In this document: in pieces, positions 43,540 to 54,292 of the stretch
Layout of the letters: the number at the start of each line of letters is the position of its first letter
Numbering within the stretch: position 1 is the stretch's first letter
Assembly: GCF_000771745.2 (NCBI RefSeq)
Contig: NZ_JPSL02000039.1
Location: forward strand, 186,001-250,000
Direction: 5' to 3'
DNA length: 64,000 bases
Source of the DNA: Thermus filiformis
GTDB lineage: Bacteria; Deinococcota; Deinococci; Deinococcales; Thermaceae
Translations under genes and position numbers: made by a program
Notes under the pieces: generated by a model
What the model was told of the DNA's origin: nothing
Seen by the model: the letters and a program-made list of their open reading frames with translations, nothing else
The model's database searches: none

Positions 43540-44427
43540 ATGATGGGAGATAGCATCCTGTTCTTCCAAGAGGTCAGCAAGGCTTACGGCAGCGTGCAGG
43601 CGCTGGAAGGGGTGAGCCTGACGCTTGCCCCGGGGGAAAAGGTGGCGCTCCTGGGCCCAAATGGATCAGGAAAGACCACCCTGGTGCACTTGTCCCTGGG
43701 ACTCCTACGCCCGGACAGGGGCCGGGTGGAGCTGTTCGGCGAGAGCCCCAAATCGCTCAGGGCCCGCCGCCGGTTGGGGGTCATGCTGCAGTCGGCCGCC
43801 ATCCCCCCGACCCTGCGGGTGCGCGAGGCGGTGGAGCTCTTCCGAAGCTACTACCCCGACCCGCTCCCCTTGGCCGAAACGCTCCACCTGGCGGGGCTAG
43901 AGGGCCTCGAGGACCGCTGGTATGGTCGTCTCTCCGGAGGGCAGCAGCGGCGGGTGCAGTTTGCCCTAGCCATCTGCGGCAATCCAGAGCTCCTTGTGCT
44001 GGACGAGCCCACCGTAGGCTTAGACCCAGATTACCGGCGGGCTTTCTGGAAATCCCTATACGAATGGGCTCAGGGGAAGACCCTGTTCTTCACCACCCAC
44101 TACCTAGATGAGGCCGACCGCTGGGCTGGGCGGGTCGTCGTGCTCCACAAGGGGCGGGTGCGGGCCGATGGGCCGGTGAAGTGGGTGAAATCGCAGCTAG
44201 GGGGCAAGGTTATCCGCTTTCGCAGCCGCATCGGCCCTAAAGCCTTTGAAGGCCTGCCCGGTGTGCTCCAGGCTTCCGCGGTGGGGGATTATGTTGAGCT
44301 GGCTACCGAGCGGCCCGAGTCGGTCATTCCCCAGATCCTGGCCGTTGATCCCAACCTGAGCGACTTGGAGGTGCGTGAACCAGCCCTAGAAGAGGTGTTT
44401 CACGAGCTGATCCGAGAGCAGGCTTAG
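43540..44427 (+). CDS. ABC transporter ATP-binding protein
   Basis: A 295-residue ATPase: Walker A LLGPNGSGKTTLVHL, signature RLSGGQQRRVQFALA, Walker B LLVLDEPTVGLD, H-loop TTHYLDEADRW, and a C-terminal extension of about 85 residues typical of DrrA/NatA-like drug or ion exporters. Start at ATG 43540 (AGAGGG upstream); ATG 43543 or a TTG at 43507 are possible. Partner of the ABC-2 permease just upstream. Confidence 0.92.
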   Translation: MMGDSILFFQEVSKAYGSVQALEGVSLTLAPGEKVALLGPNGSGKTTLVHLSLGLLRPDRGRVELFGESPKSLRARRRLGVMLQSAAIPPTLRVREAVELFRSYYPDPLPLAETLHLAGLEGLEDRWYGRLSGGQQRRVQFALAICGNPELLVLDEPTVGLDPDYRRAFWKSLYEWAQGKTLFFTTHYLDEADRWAGRVVVLHKGRVRADGPVKWVKSQLGGKVIRFRSRIGPKAFEGLPGVLQASAVGDYVELATERPESVIPQILAVDPNLSDLEVREPALEEVFHELIREQA

Positions 44428-44459
44428 CTCCCTCTGTTGCCCTGAGACCAGGCTCATCT

Positions 44460-44479
44460 GGAGCGCGCTCCGCATATGC
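44460..44479 (+). promoter_or_regulatory. Double palindrome at the start of the Arc-like gene
   Basis: GGAGCGCGCTCC (44460-44471, perfect 12-bp palindrome) is followed directly by GCATATGC (44472-44479, perfect 8-bp palindrome) that includes the ATG at 44476. A fitting autoregulatory operator for a ribbon-helix-helix repressor; inferred from position only. Confidence 0.45.
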
Positions 44480-44670
44480 ACCCCCTAGACTCCACATTCC
44501 GCACCTTCCTCCTGCGCCTAGACCCCAGGCTCTACGCCGTCCTGGAGAAGTGGGCGCAGGACGAGCTTCGGAGCGTCAATGCCCAGATAGAGTACCTCCT
44601 GAAGGAGGCGGCCCGGCGGGCGGGCCGGTGGAAGGAGGAAAAGGAGGAGAAAAGAGATGAAGTGGGGTGA
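44476..44670 (+). CDS. Small Arc-like ribbon-helix-helix protein
   Basis: A 64-residue protein: [20 protein letters not shown] then [20 protein letters not shown], the strand-helix-helix pattern of Arc/CopG regulators (short basic strand, then a helix start at RSVN). The tail is Lys/Glu-rich. Likely a dimeric DNA-binding repressor. It sits between the permease/ATPase pair and the NatA/NatB pair, so it probably controls the transporter cluster. Confidence 0.8.
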   Translation: MHPLDSTFRTFLLRLDPRLYAVLEKWAQDELRSVNAQIEYLLKEAARRAGRWKEEKEEKRDEVG

Positions 44671-44747
44671 GTGCAAGCTGAAGGAGTTTGGGGGATCGGG
44701 AGACGCTTGGTCAGTAGCACAAGGAGTCGTGGCCAAGGGGTGGGTAC

Positions 44748-45470
44748 ATGGTTGAAGCGACGGGATTGAGCAAGGCTTACAAGGGCTTTAAGGCCGTGGA
44801 GGGGCTCAGCTTTCGGGTGGGCCAGGGCGAGGTTTATGGGCTCTTGGGCCCTAACGGGGCAGGCAAGACCACCACCTTGCGCATGCTGGCCACCCTGCTC
44901 ACTCCCAGCGGCGGCAGCGCCACGCTCGCGGGGTACGACATCCGCAAGCAACCGCTCGAGGTACGCCGCAACCTGGGCATCGTCAACGGCGGGATGCAGG
45001 TCTACGAGCGGCTGACGGGCCGGGAGGTGCTGGAGTTCTTCGCGGGCTTCTACGGGGTGGAGGGCCGCTTGCTGCGCGAGCGGCTGGAGTGGGTGGCGAA
45101 CCTGCTCGAGATGGACGGCGTGTTGGACAAGCCGGTGCGCGAGATGTCCACGGGCATGCGGCAGAAGGTGGTCATCGCCCGCGCCATCCTGCACCAGCCG
45201 CCGGTGCTGCTTTTGGATGAAGCCACCGCCGGACTGGATGTCTTCGCCCGCCGCTCCCTGCTGGACTTTGTGAAGCAGTACCGCGCGCTGGGCAAGAGCC
45301 TGATCTACTCTACCCACGTCATGAGCGAAGCCGAAGAGGTCTGCGACCGGGTGGGCTTCCTCTATAGGGGCAGGCTGGTCTACGAAGGGACCACCCGCGA
45401 GGCCCTGGAACTAGGCGGGGGCAGCCTCGAGCGGGCCTTCATCCGCCGCCTGGAGGAGGTTGCCGCCTGA
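44748..45470 (+). CDS. ABC transporter ATP-binding protein, NatA-like
   Basis: A 240-residue ATPase: Walker A LLGPNGAGKTTTLRM, signature REMSTGMRQKVVIARAI, Walker B LLLDEATAGLDV, H-loop STHVMSEAEEV. The STGM-type signature is the NatA form (Na+ extrusion ABC). ATG 44748 follows AAGGGGTGGG. The end overlaps the frame of its permease partner, which starts 16 nt later. Confidence 0.92.
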   Translation: MVEATGLSKAYKGFKAVEGLSFRVGQGEVYGLLGPNGAGKTTTLRMLATLLTPSGGSATLAGYDIRKQPLEVRRNLGIVNGGMQVYERLTGREVLEFFAGFYGVEGRLLRERLEWVANLLEMDGVLDKPVREMSTGMRQKVVIARAILHQPPVLLLDEATAGLDVFARRSLLDFVKQYRALGKSLIYSTHVMSEAEEVCDRVGFLYRGRLVYEGTTREALELGGGSLERAFIRRLEEVAA

Positions 45471-45486
45471 GCTGCTGAGGTGGTTT

Positions 45487-46668
45487 ATGGACAACGTAAA
45501 GCGTATTTTCCGCAAGGAGATCCTCTCGGTGCTGCGCGAGCGCCGGGTGATCTTCAGCACCCTGATCCTGCCCATTTTGCTCATGCCCCTGCTGATGTAC
45601 GGACCCAGCCTGCTGCTGAGAAACGCCGTGCGCACGACCGCGGAACAGGTGCAGCCGGTGGGGGTGAAGAACCTGCCCGAGCCCGCCCTAGAGGCCCTGC
45701 GCGCCGCCAAGCTCCAGCCGGTTCCCGTGGATGACCCCGAGACCCAGGTGCGCGAGAAGAAGCTCCCAGCGGCGGTGGCCTATGCCGAGGGCCGCTACGT
45801 CATCTACGGCCGGCTCTCGGGGGGCCTGACCCAGAGCAGCGTGGTGGTCGGCAAAATCGAAGGGGCCCTGCGGGCGCTGAAGGAGCAGGAGGTGGCCCGC
45901 ACCCTGCAAAGCCGGGGCATCTCGCCTGCGGTGCTCGAGCCCTTCGGGATCTCCACCCAGGACGCTTCGCCCAAGCAAGAGCGCTCGGCGGGCCTGCTCG
46001 CCTTCTTCATCCCCTACTTCCTGGTGCTGTTCATCCTCATCGGCGGTCAGGTGGTGGCCATCGACACCACGGCGGGGGAGAAGGAGAAGGGCACGCTCGA
46101 GGCCCTGTTGGCAACCCCGGTGCCCCTTTCCCAGATAGTGCTCGGCAAGGCCCTCGCGACGCTGGTGGTGGCGCTGGCGGCGGCGCTGTCCTCGGTGACG
46201 GGCATCGTACTGGGCGGGACGGTGGTGCGCAGCTTCTTCGCGCGGCAGCTCGAGGCCATGCAGGGCGGGGGTAGCCAGCTTGGTGGGGTGCTCGCGCTCG
46301 AGCCCGCCGGCTACCTCGCCCTGCTCGTCACCGCCTTCCTCTTTGCAGCCATGATGGTCTCGGTGCAGCTCACGCTGGGCCTGTACGCCCGCAGCTTCAA
46401 GGAGGCCCAGAGCTACATGGCCCCCCTCCAGTTCGTCTTCATCCTGCCGCTCATCGCCCTACAGTTCTCCGACTTCCTCACTCAGCAGCAGTGGTACTAC
46501 GCCCTGCCCGCCTTCAACGTCATGCTGCTGCTCGACGGCCTCGTCAAGGGCTCGGCCCAAGGCTGGCAGATCGGCCTGACCTGGGCCACCACCCTCCTCT
46601 TCGCCCTGCTGGCCTTGATGCTCGCGATGCGCAGCTTTCGGCGGGAGGAGGTGGTGTTCAGGAATTAG
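45487..46668 (+). CDS. ABC-2 permease, NatB-like
   Basis: A 393-residue membrane protein: one N-terminal helix (about 20-42, FSTLILPILLMPLLMYGPSL), a large extracytoplasmic domain (about 45-180), then five helices from about 190 on; GEKEKGTLEALLATPV is the conserved cytosolic motif of NatB/ABC-2 permeases. Start at ATG 45487 after GAGGTGG. Works with the ATPase just upstream. Last gene of the island. Confidence 0.9.
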   Translation: MDNVKRIFRKEILSVLRERRVIFSTLILPILLMPLLMYGPSLLLRNAVRTTAEQVQPVGVKNLPEPALEALRAAKLQPVPVDDPETQVREKKLPAAVAYAEGRYVIYGRLSGGLTQSSVVVGKIEGALRALKEQEVARTLQSRGISPAVLEPFGISTQDASPKQERSAGLLAFFIPYFLVLFILIGGQVVAIDTTAGEKEKGTLEALLATPVPLSQIVLGKALATLVVALAAALSSVTGIVLGGTVVRSFFARQLEAMQGGGSQLGGVLALEPAGYLALLVTAFLFAAMMVSVQLTLGLYARSFKEAQSYMAPLQFVFILPLIALQFSDFLTQQQWYYALPAFNVMLLLDGLVKGSAQGWQIGLTWATTLLFALLALMLAMRSFRREEVVFRN

Positions 46669-46712
46669 CCCCCGGGCCCCCAGCCACCGAATCCGCGGGT
46701 TTGACCTCTCGG

Positions 46713-46790
46713 TGTTCCCTTCGGGAGGCAGGGTGCACCACCTAGTTCGGAGTCGGCTGCTGCTCAAGATGGCGGGGGTGGAGCTATGAA
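46713..46790 (+). pseudogene. 77-bp coding relic, right copy bordering the ABC island
   Basis: Reads VFPSGGRVHHLVRSRLLLKM then AGVEL and TGA, matching 38586-38662 in inverted orientation and the same phase. It begins about 45 bp after the NatB-like stop and ends about 80 bp before tRNA-Pro. Only the 3' end of a gene; family not recognised. Confidence 0.6.
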
Positions 46791-46828
46791 GTAGCACACG
46801 AAGGGATGTGTTGGCCGACTACAGTCCC

Positions 46829-46856
46829 TTGCGCTCTTCAGGGTTTCTGGTATACT
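46829..46856 (+). promoter_or_regulatory. Promoter of tRNA-Pro
   Basis: TTGCGC (46829-46834), 16-nt spacer, TATACT (46851-46856), about 12 nt before the tRNA. Confidence 0.7.
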
Positions 46857-46868
46857 CAGCCCTTGGGA

Positions 46869-46945
46869 CGGGGAGTAGCGCAGCCCGGTAGCGCACCTCG
46901 TTCGGGACGAGGGGGTCGCTGGTTCAAATCCAGTCTCCCCGACCA
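46869..46945 (+). tRNA. tRNA-Pro (CGG anticodon)
   Basis: 77-nt cloverleaf: CGGGGAG (46869-46875) pairs CTCCCCG (46935-46941), anticodon loop TTCGGGA with CGG at 46903-46905, T-arm GGTTCAAATCC, encoded CCA (46943-46945). Confidence 0.97.
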
Positions 46946-46949
46946 TCCC

Positions 46950-46984
46950 GCCCCCTGGGAGCCTCCCAGGGGGCTATACTTTTC
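46950..46984 (+). terminator. Terminator of tRNA-Pro overlapping the next promoter
   Basis: GCCCCCTGGGA (46950-46960) pairs TCCCAGGGGGC (46964-46974) around GCC, followed by TATACTTTT. TATACT (46975-46980) is at the same time the -10 box of the next gene, 7 nt before its GTG. Confidence 0.8.
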
Positions 46985-46987
46985 CCC

Positions 46988-48505
46988 GTGCAGCTTCTCG
47001 GCGGCCTGGCCCTTTTCCTCTACGGGCTCACCCTTCTGGGAGAGGGGCTGGGGCGGCTTCTGGGCCGGGGAGGGCTGGCCTGGGGGATGGCGAGCCCTTT
47101 CCGGGGGCTCCTTCTGGGGCTGGGCCTGGGGGCGGCCTCGGCCAGCGGGACCGCCCTGGCCCTCTCCGCCATGGGCCTCCTCGAGGCCCGCCTGGTCTCC
47201 CTTTCCTGGGCGGTGCGCTTCGCCCTGGCGGCGGGGGCCGGGGCGGCCTTGGCCCTGGTCTTCGCCGTCCTCAACCTGGGGGGCTGGGCCCTGCCCCTTC
47301 TGGCCCTGGGCTACTTCCTGAGCCTCGCCCCTCGCTTCTGGCCCTGGGGGCGGGCGGGGTTCGGCCTGGGCCTCCTCCTTCTGGGCCTGGACCTGATGGG
47401 CCGGGCGGGGGCGGCCCTGGCCCAGGCCCCCCTCTTCCAGGCGATTCTGGACGCGCTTTCCGCCTCGCCCCTGGGGGTGTACGCCCTGGGGTTCGGCCTG
47501 GGCCTCCTCCTCCACGCGAACGGGGTGGCGGCCCTGGCCTTGGCCCTCGCCTTGGCCGGGATGGACCTGAGGGCGGCCCTGGCCCTGGTCCTGGGGGGCG
47601 GGGCGGGCTCGGGGGCCTTTCTCCTCTTCGCCGCCCGGGGGGTGATGGGGCGGCGGATGGCCCTGGGGGTGGTTTTGGTCCGGCTTTTGGTGGGGCTGGC
47701 CTTTCTCCTCCTCCTGCCCTTCCTCCACGGCCCCGTGAAGGGGGTGGTCTTCGCCACCCACGTGGCCTTCCACCTGGCCTCGGCCCTGGTCTACCCTCTT
47801 TTGGACCGGCCTTTGGAGCGCCTCCTCCTCTCCCTCCTGCCGGAGGAGGACCGGACCGCCCCCAAGTACCTCTCCGAGGAGGCCCTCTCCTCCCCCGCCT
47901 TGGCCTACGGCCTGGCCCTGAGGGAGGTGGGCCGGATCGGGGACCAGGTGCGGGAGATGATGGGCCTGGCCCTGCGCAGGATCGCCCAGGGCGAGCCGGC
48001 CTCCGAGGGGGACGTGGCCTTCTTGGAGGACAAGGTGGACCGGCTCACCCGGGAGGTGGTCCTCTACGCGAGCGCCTTAGCCAAGAGCCTGGGGGAGAAG
48101 GCGGTGCGCCTCCTTTGGGCGGCGAGCGAGCTCGAGCACATGGCCGACCTGGTCCGGCGCATCCTCAGGCAGGTGGAGCGCCTGGAGGGACAGGGCCTCT
48201 CCTTCAGCCCCGAGGGGCGGGCGGAGCTTTCCGAGGCCATGGCCCGGGTCTACCGGCGGCTGGAGATGGCCACCACCGCCTTGGCCACGGGGAACCGGGA
48301 GCTGGCCTTGGAGGTGGTCCTAAGCCGGCCGGAGATGGAGGCCTTTTTGGACCGGCTCCGCCGGGCCCACCTCCTCCGCCTCGAGGCCGGCCGGCAGGAG
48401 TCCCGGGCCACCACCTTGGCCCACCTGGACCTCCTCATCACCCTGGACGACCTGGACCAGGGGGTGCACCGGGTGGCTTCCCTGGTGCCGGAGGTGTACG
48501 CTTAG
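46988..48505 (+). CDS. Na/Pi-cotransporter family protein with PhoU-like domain
   Basis: A 505-residue protein: N-terminal half with about eight membrane helices in two repeats (LFLYGLTLLGEGLGRLL; HANGVAALALALALAG), C-terminal PhoU-like helical bundle (about 290-505: LEDKVDRLTREVVLYASALA). The usual QSSSAT-type transport motif is replaced by SASGTALALSAMG. Probably phosphate transport or sensing. GTG 46988 has TATACT 7 nt upstream, so leaderless. Confidence 0.82.
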   Translation: MQLLGGLALFLYGLTLLGEGLGRLLGRGGLAWGMASPFRGLLLGLGLGAASASGTALALSAMGLLEARLVSLSWAVRFALAAGAGAALALVFAVLNLGGWALPLLALGYFLSLAPRFWPWGRAGFGLGLLLLGLDLMGRAGAALAQAPLFQAILDALSASPLGVYALGFGLGLLLHANGVAALALALALAGMDLRAALALVLGGGAGSGAFLLFAARGVMGRRMALGVVLVRLLVGLAFLLLLPFLHGPVKGVVFATHVAFHLASALVYPLLDRPLERLLLSLLPEEDRTAPKYLSEEALSSPALAYGLALREVGRIGDQVREMMGLALRRIAQGEPASEGDVAFLEDKVDRLTREVVLYASALAKSLGEKAVRLLWAASELEHMADLVRRILRQVERLEGQGLSFSPEGRAELSEAMARVYRRLEMATTALATGNRELALEVVLSRPEMEAFLDRLRRAHLLRLEAGRQESRATTLAHLDLLITLDDLDQGVHRVASLVPEVYA

Positions 48506-48509
48506 GGGC

Positions 48510-50345
<1,836 letters not shown>

Positions 50346-50383
50346 GGGTCCAGTATCCGGTAGAATCCCCTTGGAGGCTAGCC

Positions 50384-52003
50384 ATGAAGACACTCTCCAG
50401 CAAGTACGGGAACGCCCTGGAGATAGGGCACCTCATCGGCGGCGAGGAGGTCTTTGAAGGGGAGTGGTCCGAGCGGAAAAACCCCGCGGACCAGGAGGAC
50501 CTTTTGGCCCGCTTCCCGGTGGGGACGAAGGAAACCCTGAGGAAGGCCCTCCTTGTGGCCCGGGAGGCCTTCGCCGAGTGGTCCCGCACCCCCGCCCCCG
50601 TGCGGGGCCAGGTCCTCTTCAACCTGGCCAAGATCCTGGAGCGGGAGAAGCCCACCCTCACCCGGCTCATGGTGCGCGAGGTGGGCAAGACCTTCAAGGA
50701 GGCCGCGGGGGACGTGCAGGAGGCCATAGACACCGCCCTCTTCTTCGCCTCCGAGGGGAGGAGGCTCTACGGCCAGACCGTTCCCAGCGAGATGCGGGAC
50801 AAGGAGCTCTTCACCTTCCGCCGCCCCCTGGGCGTGGTGGGGATGATCACCGCCGGGAACTTCCCCATCGCCGTGCCCAGCTGGAAGCTCATCCCGGCGG
50901 TCCTGGCCGGCAACGCGGTGGTTTGGAAGCCCTCCGACGACTCCCCGGTCCTCTCCTATGTCTTCGCCAAGCTCTTTGAGGAGGCGGGCCTTCCCCCGGG
51001 GGTCATCAACGTGGTCTTCGGCGGGGGCAAGGGCTCCACGGGCCAGTGGCTGGTGGAGCTGATGGACGAGGGGCTGATGAACAAGTTCGCCTTCACCGGG
51101 AGCACCAAGGTGGGCCGCTGGATCGGGGAGGTGGCGGGGCGGAACCTGATCCGGCCCACCCTCGAGCTGGGCGGCAAGAACCCCCTGGTGGTCATGCGGG
51201 ACGCGGACCTGGAGCTCGCGGTGGAGGGGGCCTGGTGGAGCGCCTTCGCCACGGGCGGCCAGCGGTGCACCTCGGCGGGGAACATCCTGGTGGACCGGCC
51301 CATTTACGAGGAGTTCAAGCGCCGCTTCCTGGAGAAGGTGGAGGCCACGGCGGTGGGCAACCCCCTCCTCCACGAGGTCACCTACGGCCCCTTCATCAAC
51401 GAGCGCCTCTTCACCCGCTGGCTCGAGCACTACGCCTGGGGGGAGCAGGACGGGGCGAGGCTCCTCTTCGGCCGGGGCCGGATCACCCGGGACAACCCCT
51501 ACCCCCGCTTCCTGGGCGACCCCGAGGCGGGGCTTTACGGCTGGCCCACGGTCTGGGAGGCCGCTCCCGGCATGCGCCAGTTTGAGGAGGAGATCTTCGG
51601 CCCCACCATCAACCTGGTCCCGGTGGACGGGATAGAGGAGGCCATCCGGGTGGCGAACGCCACCCCCTACGGCCTCTCCAGCGCCATCTACACCAACCAC
51701 CGCCACTGGGCCTACCTCTTCAAGGTGGGGATCCGGGCCGGGATGACCAGCATCAACAACACCACCGTGGGGGCCGAGGCCCACCTCCCCTTCGGCGGCG
51801 TGAAGGCGAGCGGGAACGGGGCCCGGGAGTCGGGGATCTGGGTCCTGGAGGAGTACACCTACTGGCACGCGGTGAACGAGGAGTACTCGGGCCGGCTCCA
51901 GCTCGCCCAGATGGACACCGCCTACACCGCCCCCAAGGAGCCTACCCCTTGGGCGGAAGTCCTGGGCTTTACTGGGCGCTCTCCAAGTCAGGGCGGAGCC
52001 TGA
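50384..52003 (+). CDS. Aldehyde dehydrogenase with C-terminal extension
   Basis: NAD(P)-dependent aldehyde oxidation. A 539-residue protein: [19 protein letters not shown] and FTGSTKVGR (cofactor site), [11 protein letters not shown] (general-base Glu), [11 protein letters not shown] (catalytic Cys). It continues about 40 residues beyond the usual end (from [17 protein letters not shown]), as in the long-tailed aldehyde dehydrogenase described from T. thermophilus. ATG 50384 with TTGGAGG upstream and TAGAAT at 50361. Substrate not readable. Confidence 0.92.
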   Translation: MKTLSSKYGNALEIGHLIGGEEVFEGEWSERKNPADQEDLLARFPVGTKETLRKALLVAREAFAEWSRTPAPVRGQVLFNLAKILEREKPTLTRLMVREVGKTFKEAAGDVQEAIDTALFFASEGRRLYGQTVPSEMRDKELFTFRRPLGVVGMITAGNFPIAVPSWKLIPAVLAGNAVVWKPSDDSPVLSYVFAKLFEEAGLPPGVINVVFGGGKGSTGQWLVELMDEGLMNKFAFTGSTKVGRWIGEVAGRNLIRPTLELGGKNPLVVMRDADLELAVEGAWWSAFATGGQRCTSAGNILVDRPIYEEFKRRFLEKVEATAVGNPLLHEVTYGPFINERLFTRWLEHYAWGEQDGARLLFGRGRITRDNPYPRFLGDPEAGLYGWPTVWEAAPGMRQFEEEIFGPTINLVPVDGIEEAIRVANATPYGLSSAIYTNHRHWAYLFKVGIRAGMTSINNTTVGAEAHLPFGGVKASGNGARESGIWVLEEYTYWHAVNEEYSGRLQLAQMDTAYTAPKEPTPWAEVLGFTGRSPSQGGA

Positions 52004-52334
52004 CCGCCTCCCGCAGGTAGACGTGCCGCACCTGGTCCTGGGGAAGGTCCGTGTTCCACAGGGCCAGGATGCGGATCACCCGGGGAAGGCTTCCCGGCAC
52101 AGGGATCTCCCGGGCGGAGAGGAGGGGGACCCGGTTCAGCCCGATCTGCCGGGCGGCCTCGGCGGGAAAGGCGGAGCAGAGGTCCTCCGTGACGGTGAAG
52201 ATCACCGCCGCTAGGTCCTCCGGGCGGATCCCGTTGAGCTCCATCATCCTCAGGAGGAGCTCCCGGGTGGCGGAGTGGATGGCCTCCGGCGTGTCCTCTT
52301 CCACGGTGATGGCCCCGCGTATGCCTCTGACCAT
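51969..52334 (-). CDS. aroH: Chorismate mutase, AroH type
   Basis: Rearranges chorismate to prephenate for Phe/Tyr synthesis. A 121-residue monofunctional enzyme: [37 protein letters not shown] and [18 protein letters not shown], nearly the T. thermophilus protein as I recall it. Start ATG 52334 with AGAGGG upstream. Overlaps the aldehyde dehydrogenase tail by 35 nt (convergent). Confidence 0.96.
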   Translation of the reverse strand: MVRGIRGAITVEEDTPEAIHSATRELLLRMMELNGIRPEDLAAVIFTVTEDLCSAFPAEAARQIGLNRVPLLSAREIPVPGSLPRVIRILALWNTDLPQDQVRHVYLREAVRLRPDLESAQ

Positions 52335-52419
52335 GTTTCCCTCTGGACTTCCGCCCCGGCGCGGGGCTTATCCCCCATCCTACGGCCTTCCCCGGCGCGC
52401 ATCAAGTAGACTTTGGAGC

Positions 52420-53082
52420 ATGAACGTCATGGCCGTCTTCGCCCACCCGGACGACGAGATCGGGGCCGCCGGGACCCTGGCCCTCCACGCCCGGAGGGGG
52501 GACCGGGTGATGCTGGTCTGGATGACCCGGGGTGAGCTGGCCAGCCAGTTCGGGGACGCTCCCCCGGAGGAGGTGGCCCGGGTGCGGGAGGCACACGGGG
52601 CCCACGTGGCGGGGCTCATCGGGGCCGAGCACCGCTTCCTCCCCTTCCAGGACTCCTTCCTCACCGGGGGGCGGGAGGAGGCTTTGGCCCTGGCCCGGCT
52701 CATGGCCGAGTTCCGGCCCGACGCGGTGGTCACCTGGGACCCTTTGGACGTCCACCCGGATCACCGGGCCACCCACCAGGCGGTGCTTTCCGCCCTCAAG
52801 CTCTGCCGCATCCCCAAGCTGGTGGGGGAGGCCCACCGGGGCCCGGTGCGGCTCTACCACTACCCCCGGGAGGACCTCGCGCGGCCCTGGGTCTACGTGG
52901 ACACCGGCCCCACCCAGGAGGTGGCCGAGGCGGTCTTCGCCTTCTACCAGGAGTTCTACCGCTGGCCCTTCAGCCTCGAGGAGTTTCGGGCGCGCCGCCG
53001 CCTTCTGGGCCGGAGGGCGGGGGTGGGGTTTGCGGAGGCGTTTCAGACGGACTCGCCCCCGGCTTTTCCAGCCCTTCCTTGA
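52420..53082 (+). CDS. PIG-L family deacetylase (possibly BshB-like)
   Basis: A 220-residue zinc-dependent N-deacetylase: VFAHPDDEIGAAGTL (metal and catalytic Asp) and WDPLDVHPDHRATHQAV. In bacillithiol-making bacteria, a group that includes the Deinococcus-Thermus phylum, such proteins deacetylate GlcNAc-malate; GlcNAc-lipid deacetylation is another option. TAGACT lies 7 nt before ATG 52420. Its end overlaps the convergent ClC gene by 113 nt. Confidence 0.85.
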   Translation: MNVMAVFAHPDDEIGAAGTLALHARRGDRVMLVWMTRGELASQFGDAPPEEVARVREAHGAHVAGLIGAEHRFLPFQDSFLTGGREEALALARLMAEFRPDAVVTWDPLDVHPDHRATHQAVLSALKLCRIPKLVGEAHRGPVRLYHYPREDLARPWVYVDTGPTQEVAEAVFAFYQEFYRWPFSLEEFRARRRLLGRRAGVGFAEAFQTDSPPAFPALP

Positions 53083-54292
53083 GGAAGGCGTCCTCCGGGT
53101 GCTGGACCGCGGTGAGGGCGTAGCTCAGGAAGACCGCCGGGATGGCCAGGGGCAGGACGGTGTACCCTCCCCACTCCCCGGCCAAAAGCAAGGCGGCGAA
53201 GGGGGCCCGGGCCACCCCGGCCAAGAGGGCGGCCATCCCCGCCAGGGCCGAGGCCTCCGCGTAGGGGAAGAGGGGGGGGAGGAGGCGGGAGAGGAGGCTC
53301 CCCAGAAGCCCGCCCAGGACCAAGGCGGGGGTGATGCTCCCCCCGTAGCCCCGCACCGCCGTGGCCAAGGCCACCAGGAGGAGGTGGGCGAGGAGGAGGA
53401 GGGCCAGGCTCCGGGTGGCCATCAGGGGGGTGAGGCCCACCTGGACCCAGCCCAGGCCCTGCCCCACCGCCTCCGGGGCCAGGAAGAGGAAGAGGGCCAG
53501 GACCAGGCCCAAAAGCCCGTGCCTGAGGGGGAAGGTGAGCCGCCTCAGGGGGGCCTGGAGGGCCTGGGCCAGGAAGAGCCAGAGGCCGCCCAGGGCCGCC
53601 GCGGCCAGGCCCAGGAGGAGGCCCGCGGGGAGGGTGCTCCAGGAGAGCCTCCCCCCGGAGAGGGCCAGGAGGGGCTCGTACCCGAAGAAGGCCCCGTAAA
53701 GGGCGAAGCCGGATAGGGCCCCCACCAGGGCCGGGGCCAGGGCCAGGGCCTCGAGGCGGAGCCCCCGGTAGAGGACCTCGGTGGCGAGGAGCGCCCCCGC
53801 CGCCGGGGCGTGCAGGGCCGCCGCGAACCCCGCCGCCAGGCCCGCGAAGGCCAGCCCCTCCCCTCCCGCCCTGGGGAAGAGCCGCCCCAGGAGCTTTCCC
53901 ACCCCGTGCCCCAGAAGGGCCATCGGCCCCTCCCGGCCCAAGGGGGAGTAGAGGGCGAGCTGGACCAGCCCGCCCAGGACCTGGCGCAGGTACTCCCAGA
54001 AGGAGAGGGCCCGGCCCAGCCGGCTAAAGAGGATCAGGGCGGCCAGGGCCCGCCCCGTCCCCAGGAGGCTGGCCAGGGCGTGGCCCAGGGGAAGGAGGAG
54101 GACCAGGGGCGAGGAGGGGCCGGTGAAGACCTGTAGGAGCCCTCCCTCTCCCGGCGGCTCCGGGGGGAGGTAGCCCAAAAGGCTTCCCACCAGGAGGCTT
54201 AGGGCCTTCAGGAGGAAGGCAAACCCCGCCGCGAGAAGCCCCGCCACCATCCCGCTGAAGGCGGCGTAGAGGATGAGGGGCCCGGTCTCCAT
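52970..54292 (-). CDS. ClC family chloride channel/antiporter
   Basis: A 440-residue ClC protein with the gate motif SPLGREGPMALLGHG (glutamate of GREGP) and VRGYGGSITPALVLGGLLG. The last about 38 residues are Pro/Gly-rich and lie antisense to the deacetylase gene. ATG 54292 overlaps the stop of the upstream amidohydrolase by 1 nt (TGATG). Confidence 0.9.
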   Translation of the reverse strand: METGPLILYAAFSGMVAGLLAAGFAFLLKALSLLVGSLLGYLPPEPPGEGGLLQVFTGPSSPLVLLLPLGHALASLLGTGRALAALILFSRLGRALSFWEYLRQVLGGLVQLALYSPLGREGPMALLGHGVGKLLGRLFPRAGGEGLAFAGLAAGFAAALHAPAAGALLATEVLYRGLRLEALALAPALVGALSGFALYGAFFGYEPLLALSGGRLSWSTLPAGLLLGLAAAALGGLWLFLAQALQAPLRRLTFPLRHGLLGLVLALFLFLAPEAVGQGLGWVQVGLTPLMATRSLALLLLAHLLLVALATAVRGYGGSITPALVLGGLLGSLLSRLLPPLFPYAEASALAGMAALLAGVARAPFAALLLAGEWGGYTVLPLAIPAVFLSYALTAVQHPEDAFLKEGLEKPGASPSETPPQTPPPPSGPEGGGAPETPRG

